From positions 2,209,917 to 2,273,888 of the forward strand of contig SCFE01000038.1 of NCBI GenBank assembly GCA_004352715.1: a DNA stretch of 63,972 nt, written 5' to 3'. The notes under the pieces are model-generated. The model worked only from the letters and a program-made list of their open reading frames with translations, was not told the DNA's origin and did no database searches. Positions 57,411 through 63,972 of the stretch are shown in pieces. This DNA comes from Hofstenia miamia (Eukaryota > Xenacoelomorpha > Acoela). The position numbers and the translations under genes are program-made. Every line of letters starts with the position of its first letter. Position 1 is the stretch's first letter.

Positions 57411-60076
57411 GACATTACAAACTTAAATGTGGGATTTTCATGCGAAATGAATGTGTAAAAAATACAAGATACTCACATACTGTGCATATTAGGAGGATGA
57501 CTTTTTACTTTTTGTAGAATTTAGACAAGCTCATGTTATTTTTGGATAAGTTTTGCTGAAAACCAAGAAATGTTTAATTTCTTTCTAGTTTTAAAAAATT
57601 TCACGCCCCTAGCTGAAATTTGTTTAATATAATATAGATATGAATATGATATATATGAACCAGGAAAAAAGCAAAAAAGCTATAATCCGGTGGAAATTAA
57701 TGAAATCCGACAAAATGAAAATAAGTTTGTCTTAGAACTACTCAGCTCGCATCGAATTGTATGTAAACTGTGTCAATGGCATGAAGATTAATGGAAATAT
57801 AGGTCTCCAAAGATAGTCTACCCTATTAATTGTAATAATCGCATATTTATTTTGGCGGATGCTGTGCATCCAGTATTGATAAATCCAAAAAATAAAAAGT
57901 AGTTTCAAATGGAGCTAGTTAGTCCGTATATTTTAATATATAATGCTAGTCTATAGAATCAATACTCGCAAAGCTATACGGGTCGCAAATGCTTCAGTTG
58001 AAATATTCGTTGAAAACAAGTTGTAAATAACAAAAAGTCTTAATTACGCAAAAGATATATTAATTAAAAATTTTAATATAGTAAAATATAGCTGAACGAG
58101 CTCTAAAGAAAGAAGAAAACAGCTAAGGAATCGCACCAGAATTAGCAGAGTACTGGCTGTTTAAATTTATATAAGTAGCTAAAGTATAAAGCTATATTCA
58201 ATATCAGTGGAAGCCTTCCAAAAAATTTCAGGCATCGGTGGAGCTGAAGAGCTATTTTAGTTTTGTTTGCCTTTATTCTTATGCCAAAAACAAAAAGCAA
58301 ACTTGAATCTGTATGTAGGTATATTTCCTACAAGTAGGAAACTTAGTATGACGACCAAAGCCTTAAAGAAAACATTTATTCAGATATTTATGAAGTTTTA
58401 TTAAGCAAAAAAAGCTCTTGCTATATTTACAAATCATTTGAATCCAGAACCATCAGCAATCAACTTTGATAGAATTAATCGATGTACTGAAAGAACAATT
58501 AAAGCAATGGGAGAGGTTTACGGATTGTGCAGAAACACAGACAGGCTTCCACTCCGAATTCATTTTGTCTAGTAAACAATAACTGTGTGCATTTATTTTG
58601 TACAAACTATTTTTTCCAGCATTTTTGAATGTAACACTATGCTATTTATTAATAGTTAGAAAAATTCTTTTTTTATAGAAACATATGAATGAACAAAATA
58701 CATGTAAATGATTTTGGATCGTTAAATCTTTTGTAAATCCCTTTTTTAAATCTTAAAGTGCTTTGGGGCGTGACATTTTTTTCCAACATCGTGAAAATAT
58801 TATTAATTAGAATTTTATGCGTAAAAACTCATCCATTTATAGGCAGCAAAAAAAGTTCAAAAAGTCATACTCCTAGTGTATATATACATAAATGTCCGTC
58901 ATTTAACTTTTTCGAATATAATTTTGTAATCCTCAGAAATAATATATTCTGGTAAATGTATATAGATTTTACAGTACTACAATAATTTATACATTTTACC
59001 ATTTTAAATCTTTTAGTCGGCAATGCTTGACATGAACATAATTGAAAGTGGATATATATATATAGCAATATACTGTTGCTTTGTAACCCAATTTTGTTAA
59101 TATGCTAGCACTTTGTAATTTTTTGGCGCTTTGTAACACAATTTTTTTGAATATTTTTTTAGTACATGTCTTTAAATTACATGCCTACTATACACACTAA
59201 TCGCAATTTTTTTCAAATTGAAAACTTTGACACAAAAATAATTGAGTTTATGTGACACCCCATCGAAATACTGTCACATTAATTAAAAAATGCCTTAAAT
59301 CTCTTGAATACGGAAAATTTCTCTTTCGGATTTGTTTAATTCATTTGGAAACTTGAACTTAAGCCTAAAATTGTAATATTTAATAAAAGTTTAAATTTTT
59401 AAAATGAAATAACTGAAAAGTGACGACTTAGTAAGAAATGCTCTATATCTCAATAAATAGAGATATCGTTTTCGAACAAACTTTATTCATTTCTTAGACA
59501 AAACTTATTACTATAATTATACTGTTTAGTAATATCAATCATTTGTGGACTACTGCGTTGTTTACTAGTGAATTTTTGAAATGATAAAACTGAAACACAG
59601 TGAGCATACCTCTTCTATATCTCTTTAATATTGAAGATATCGGTCTTGCAACTGTTTTAGACGTTTTAAAACTGAACTTATATCTATAAATGTAATATTT
59701 AGTTATAATGTATATGGATAACTGCATTTTCAATCAATGAATACGTAGAAATGATATTTTCCAAAAATATTGCATTCTTACTGGGTCTCCATTCTAAAAG
59801 TGTGCAATTTTTGTAGCAACGTGCAATAATAGTATAAGATCATTAAAATAAAAAATTTCAAATTAAATGAGCTGATTATATATACTTTTTGTCCATATAA
59901 ACGTACATATGCGCCGTTATTATTATATAATTTTTTAAATAAAACTAGAGGCACTATGTTAATTGGGGTTAACACAAAGAATGAACGACCCGAAGAAGGG
60001 TGCCTATTTCCACTATTTGCAAATAATGGACCTATGTATGGAATGTGATCAATAATTTCAATTCAATTGCCACGAT

Positions 60077-60078
<2 letters not shown>

Positions 60079-60109
<31 letters not shown>

Positions 60110-60110
60110 N
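60079..60110. repeat. (AT)n microsatellite ending in a single N
   Basis: TA repeat followed by one N at 60110, probably a join between contigs. Confidence 0.95.
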
Positions 60111-60229
60111 ACTAACTAGGCGTGAAGTTCCTCAGATTTTAACAAAAAATAACAATAACAGTTTTCTATTAAATTTTTGCATGACCACAAATACAATATA
60201 TAATACAGTCTTAAAAAGATTGTTCCTTT

Positions 60230-60600
60230 GATCAGACATTGAAAGTGGTTTCAAATTATCGCCCTATATATAATTTGTCGTTTGTCTCAAAATTAATAGA
60301 AAGAGCTGTGGCCAAACAACTCATATTATTATTGGAACGGAATGACATTTTACCTAAATTTCAATCTGGATATAGGAAGAACATGTCTGTAGAATCAGCG
60401 CTACTCAGGGTAACTAATGACATTCTGATATAATTGGATAACGGTAAATCATGATCTTCTGTTAAATAAACTGTGGAAAATTGGAATTCAAGGATCTGCA
60501 TTTAAATGGTTTAAATCATACTTGTGTGATCGCGATCATTATGTTGTAGTGAATGGAGTCAATACTCATAAAGAAACATCACCAAACGGAGTTCTTATTT
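60230..60600 (+). pseudogene. LINE reverse transcriptase fragment
   Basis: The plus-strand frame at 60239-60433 reads SNYRPIYNLSFVSKLIERAV, then FQSGYRKNMSVESALLRVTN: the NYRPISxLxFxSKxxER and QSGYRxxxSxExALLRVxND motifs of Jockey/RTE-like LINEs. After a stop and an apparent deletion it resumes near 60465 with LLNKLWKIGIQGSAFKWF, then SYLCDRDHYVVVNGV, and ends. The part with catalytic motif A (LDLSxAFD) is missing between the two blocks. Confidence 0.82.
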
Positions 60601-60609
60601 CTCAATGAT

Positions 60610-61240
60610 AGGAAGACAAAGTTTCTAAACATAAGTAGTAGGGCTTCGGGTTGCGATCCTATCGTGCAAAATGTTCGTTTTTCAAACGTTTACAACGGTA
60701 TTAGCGCAATTGATGAGCTCAATTACGCAGTCTTTTGACTTAGTTTTATTAATTGATCGCCTTTGCAGCTGTTTACAGTTGACTTTGTTCTAATTGAGCG
60801 CTCGAAGTATTATATTTCATTGACAAGCTGTAAACACACCTAAATATCCCCACACACATTATAATGACTACTGATTTTTTACACCTAGTCAACAATCAGA
60901 ATATCTCACCTCTTACACTCACAATTTTCGATGTTTTCCATAAATTGAAGAAAATCAAGTGGTGTTCGCCACGTGCAGAGAAAATAGCTTAGGATATATA
61001 AAATGAGTACGTTTAACCTGAGCGCATCACTGAAATATTCAATCTTTGTCTAAAAAGTGGGAAATTTGGCATCAGGGCCAAAGAATCAGTTAAAGAAGCT
61101 TGTATCAAAGTCCTGAGTGACAGCAAGATTTTCTTCAAATACATGACGCATTGAGAATTGGTGCCATTCCGATATTCAGGGAATAGAAAATTACTCAGAA
61201 ATTAATAGTACTTTGAACTTTCGATTCTAAACTACAATCA
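60610..61240. other. no recognisable gene
   Basis: Short chance frames only, leading to the left flank of the Tigger-like element. Confidence 0.45.
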
Positions 61241-61249
61241 ATTGTGACT

Positions 61250-63098
61250 GGTAAATGCGTTTCTCTTGAAATTATAGTGGCAAAAAGTTCGGTTATAGTG
61301 AATTCTCCTATAGTGACTATTCACCTATAGTAACCGCCTAATCAATATCTCGCCACAGAAAAGTTCGCTTATTGTGAAATTTTATCCTCTAAACTGCTAC
61401 ACTATTGCTATTATTTTATACTCTGTTATTCTTTTATAATACTTAATTTAATTAGAACGTACTACATGTTTAAATTTTTTACATGACTGCTTATTCCAGA
61501 TTATATCATGCTGATAACATTAGATATTTTTTGTATTACTTTCTCTAGGAATAATTCAGCTTGTGATATTTTGTTTGTTTTAAGATATGCCGCCTGTTAA
61601 CTCAGCTATGAAGAGAAAAGCTATACATTTGTCCGTGAAATATAATGCCATAAAAACATTTAAAGCAGGCATCTCGCAAACAAATATAGCAATGCAGCTC
61701 GATATTTTTAAGCAGCCGTCAACGCATATGCGAAAAATGCGGATAACATTATTATGCAGTATGAATCGCGAGCAAATGCAACTGTCAAGAGGTGGAAATC
61801 ACATAGTTTCAATGATATTGAACCATTATTACATTTTTTTCGTCTTGCACGGGACCAGAGAATCCCGATTTCTGGCGAAGCTATTACATGATGAGGTATA
61901 TTCTGCAGATAAACCAGCAGCAAACAACTGGATAGCAAATGACCTTCTATTATTACTTTAAGAGTACGATGCTCTTAATGTATTCAACTGTGATGAGACC
62001 GCCCAATTTTAGCATTGTTTTCCAAACAAAACATATCTTAAATCTGACAAACGCGCTGATGGAAAGTTATCAAAAGAAAGACTTACTATTTTAGTGACTG
62101 GTGAGAAACTGTCCCTAGAAGTTATTGGGAAATCAACCAAACCGCGTTGCTTCTCAGGCGTCAAAAATCTGCCTGTAGACTATCGAAGCAATAAAAAGGC
62201 ATGAATGCCGGGGAAGATTTTTGAAGAATATTTACAAATACTTGATCGGAAAATGGTGCAACTACTTCGAAAAATTGCTCTAGTTTTGGACAACTGCACG
62301 GCGCATCCAGCACCTACTAACTTACAAAATGTGAAACTGGTTTATATTCCACCAAACACGAGTCAAAAACACAGCCTTTAGATGCTGGAATTATTCGCTC
62401 TTTCAAGGCTACCAATCGAAAAAAATTGCAAATTTGCACCTTTTTTCATTTGTAAATGATGTTACATTCGTAGTATATGGAAGCAACGTCAATTCTAACA
62501 AACAGTAATTGTTTTAAGAAAGTTGGATTTTTAGCTACTGATGACGTTCCAGCAACAGAATCTGAACAAAATATTGATACATATACTTTTGGCAACATTT
62601 GGAAATGGTTAGCAGCAGACGGACTTGTTAGCGAAGGATTGTTGAGTGATGATTTCATTGATTCAAATGTAGGGGTAATTACTAGAGAGACTATAACGGA
62701 GGAAAGCATCCTAGCTAGCATGTCATCCACATCTCACGATGACACAGAAGAGGTTGCCGACGACGACGATGCATCTGCTTTGCCAAACCCAATATCCATT
62801 AAAGATGGGATGACGATGATCGCGCGCCTACGTGATCTGTTAACAACACGGCCGGAGTGGATTCTGATTGTTTGAGCAAGATTAATGATAACTTGACCTA
62901 GGAATCTCTTGCGAATAACAGGCAAACAACTATAACCGAATATTTCTATTATTTGTATTTAGTGAAAAATTGTTGTGATTTGTTATTTTCCTAATCTAAA
63001 CAGTTATGAACCACATTTGTAAAACCATGATGAATTTATTGAATTAGCCTATAGTGAACTTTGTCCAATTTCTCTTGAAAGTTCACTATAGGCGAATT
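61250..63098 (+). mobile_element. Tigger/pogo-type DNA transposon (ends approximate)
   Basis: Carries a Tigger-like transposase (61587-62875). The left flank (61262-61340) has several TATAGTGA-type motifs. The right flank has gcctatagtgaac (63047-63059) and its exact complement gttcactataggc (63081-63093). Repeated tatagtga motifs are typical of pogo/Tigger termini. I could not fix the outermost base or a TA duplication. The LINE tail begins immediately to the right (63102). Confidence 0.7.
61587..62875 (+). pseudogene. Tigger/pogo transposase (CENP-B/jerky-like DDE_1), broken
   Basis: The N terminus (MPPVNSAMKRKAIHLSVKY then FKAGISQTNIAMQL) is a CENP-B/psq-type helix-turn-helix. The catalytic core has FNCDETAQF (Asp codon 61992), LTILVTGEKLSLEVIGKS, KIALVLDNCTAHP (Asp codon 62289), VYIPPNTS and, after a one-base shift, QPLDAGIIRSFKA (Asp codon 62381). 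All three catalytic Asp therefore survive. Two stops replace Trp codons of the family: TAG at 62010 (FWxCxPNK position) and TGA at 62202 (NKKAWM position). The C-terminal frame (62477-62875) has ILTNSNCFKKVGFLATDD and an acidic tail, as in Tigger proteins. Confidence 0.88.
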
Positions 63099-63101
63099 CT
63101 G

Positions 63102-63134
<33 letters not shown>

Positions 63135-63972
63135 GACTTTATTTAGTTGCTGACGGCATACACTACAAAAAAAACACGTCAAGTTTAACGGCTGTAGGGA
63201 CAGTCGCAGGAGATGAAATATGAGCAGATGGAAGAGTAGGCAAAGTTGGAGAAGGATTCATCAAAGTGGAAATACATCAAAGATTTCTTGAAGCTCGGCG
63301 GCGGAGAAAAGAAATCAATCGCTGTTGGAGGGTTGAGAGTCAAGATGTAATTAGCAGCAGTACAAGCACCATTGAAAAATGAGTGAAGGGTGCGATGTTT
63401 CTTGGAACGACGAAAGGAGAAAATGACAACATCATAAGAGGAGTGGAGCGGGAATTAGAGAACTTAATAAAATCAAAAAGATCAAGAACCAATTTGCGAG
63501 TGAGCAGTCGATTGAACAGAAGGAGATCGCAGATATGAAAGTAGAGTGACAGTGGGAGAGTGGAGAATTTGAGAAGGGCGTCTTTGTATGGCAAGTGAGA
63601 GATCCATTTGAAGGCACGCTTCTGGAAACGGTCCATAGAGTGGAACAAGGAACGGGAAAGTCACCAACAGGGATAAGCATAGAGAAGAATGGCACAAGAA
63701 ATGGACTTGAGCAAAGAGTTTCACAGCGGACGAGGTATTAAAAGGAACATTACGGAAAAGGGCAAATATCGAGGAATTAGTTTGCGGAGACGCAAAGACA
63801 CATGTTCAGGCACTATTCGAAGGATGTTGTAAACGCAGAGCAGGAAACAATATGGTCACTGAGAACAACAGCACAGCCACAACAGAAATCGAAGGATAAT
63901 GAATCGAATGGGAGTGGACGGATGTCAAGGTTAGAAAGGCGTGAAACAATGAGGACACCTCCATGGCGACCT
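63102..63972 (-). mobile_element. second copy of the 31.9-kb LINE, running off the window edge
   Basis: The 3' tail is (ATT)n on the minus strand (seen as (TAA)n at 63102-63131), followed by aaatgactttatttag as in the first copy. The body carries the same C-terminal ORF2 segment (SMDRFQKRAFKWISHLPYKD). From about 63440 to the window end it appears identical to 32222-32758 of the first copy. From the tail to that point it differs by many substitutions and small indels. It continues beyond the window. Confidence 0.9.

Larger units (their letters stand above)
57020..60110. other. AT-rich interval with no clear gene
   Basis: Contains (AT)n at 57375-57408 and 60079-60109 (ending in one N). At about 57700-57850 the plus strand reads FVLELLSSHRIVCKLCQWHE, a possible zinc-knuckle-like remnant with stops. 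It is not assignable. Confidence 0.45.

Noticed and set aside
57690-57850. Possible zinc-knuckle-like sequence (HRIVCKLCQWHE)
   Set aside because: Stops and frame loss within 30 codons; the second half of the metal site is not convincing.
62446-62730. Minus-strand 94-codon frame
   Set aside because: Antisense of the Tigger C-terminal region.
1-63972. CRISPR arrays, rRNA or tRNA genes, bacterial-type promoters, riboswitches
   Set aside because: None seen. The direct repeats present are microsatellites, tandem duplications or transposon copies without spacer regularity.

Overview
This is a visibly AT-rich stretch of an animal (metazoan) nuclear genome, very probably an invertebrate. The host genes are split into exons with GT-AG borders, and one of them is an immunoglobulin-domain membrane receptor. 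Almost everything else is decayed transposable-element sequence, AT microsatellites and assembly gaps. The species cannot be named from the sequence. There is no operon-like organisation, no CRISPR array, no phage and no recognisable rRNA or tRNA gene. Most open frames in the window are chance or run through N gaps.

Host genes that can be supported: (1) the last exon of an Ig-superfamily single-pass receptor (14046-14954, +); (2) a GH25-type lysozyme with three exons (42905-44441, +), plus truncated inverted copies of its first visible exon (24276-25551, -); (3) the first exon of a flavin-reductase-like enzyme (36084-36402, -); (4) an unrecognised minus-strand gene with exons at 56975-57016, 56133-56450 and 53613-53879. 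The lysozyme copies lie in two arms of an inverted duplication (22833-26690 and 41878-44940), also carrying the end of a hAT transposon. The two arms have lost different parts: the left lacks the exons for the catalytic second half, while the right carries those exons but has a 1-base difference at the end of its first visible exon.

Mobile elements, left to right: a mariner remnant (about 3.87-4.46 kb), a LINE RT fragment (9.36-10.2 kb), a deleted pogo-like element with TIRs and TA duplication (18769-19674), a LINE 3' end (22.39-22.83 kb), the hAT ends in the two arms, a Penelope-like remnant (31.29-31.87 kb), a LINE with endonuclease and RT (31.9-35.7 kb, -) with another LINE scrap inside it, a second Penelope scrap (37.8 kb), a LINE RT scrap (45.2-45.8 kb), a Tc1/mariner element with 28-bp TIRs (47905-49222), a P-superfamily element with 65-bp TIRs and a perfect 8-bp target duplication (50764-53440), a LINE RT scrap (60.2-60.6 kb), a Tigger/pogo transposase (61.6-62.9 kb) and a second copy of the 31.9 kb LINE running off the right edge (63.1 kb to end).

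The strongest points for follow-up are the P-superfamily element with complete ends, the reciprocally damaged lysozyme inverted duplication, and the abrupt change in identity between the two LINE copies. Several tandem repeats are bordered by N bases (24943, 25351-25371, 54766, 54995) and may be assembly artefacts rather than biology.
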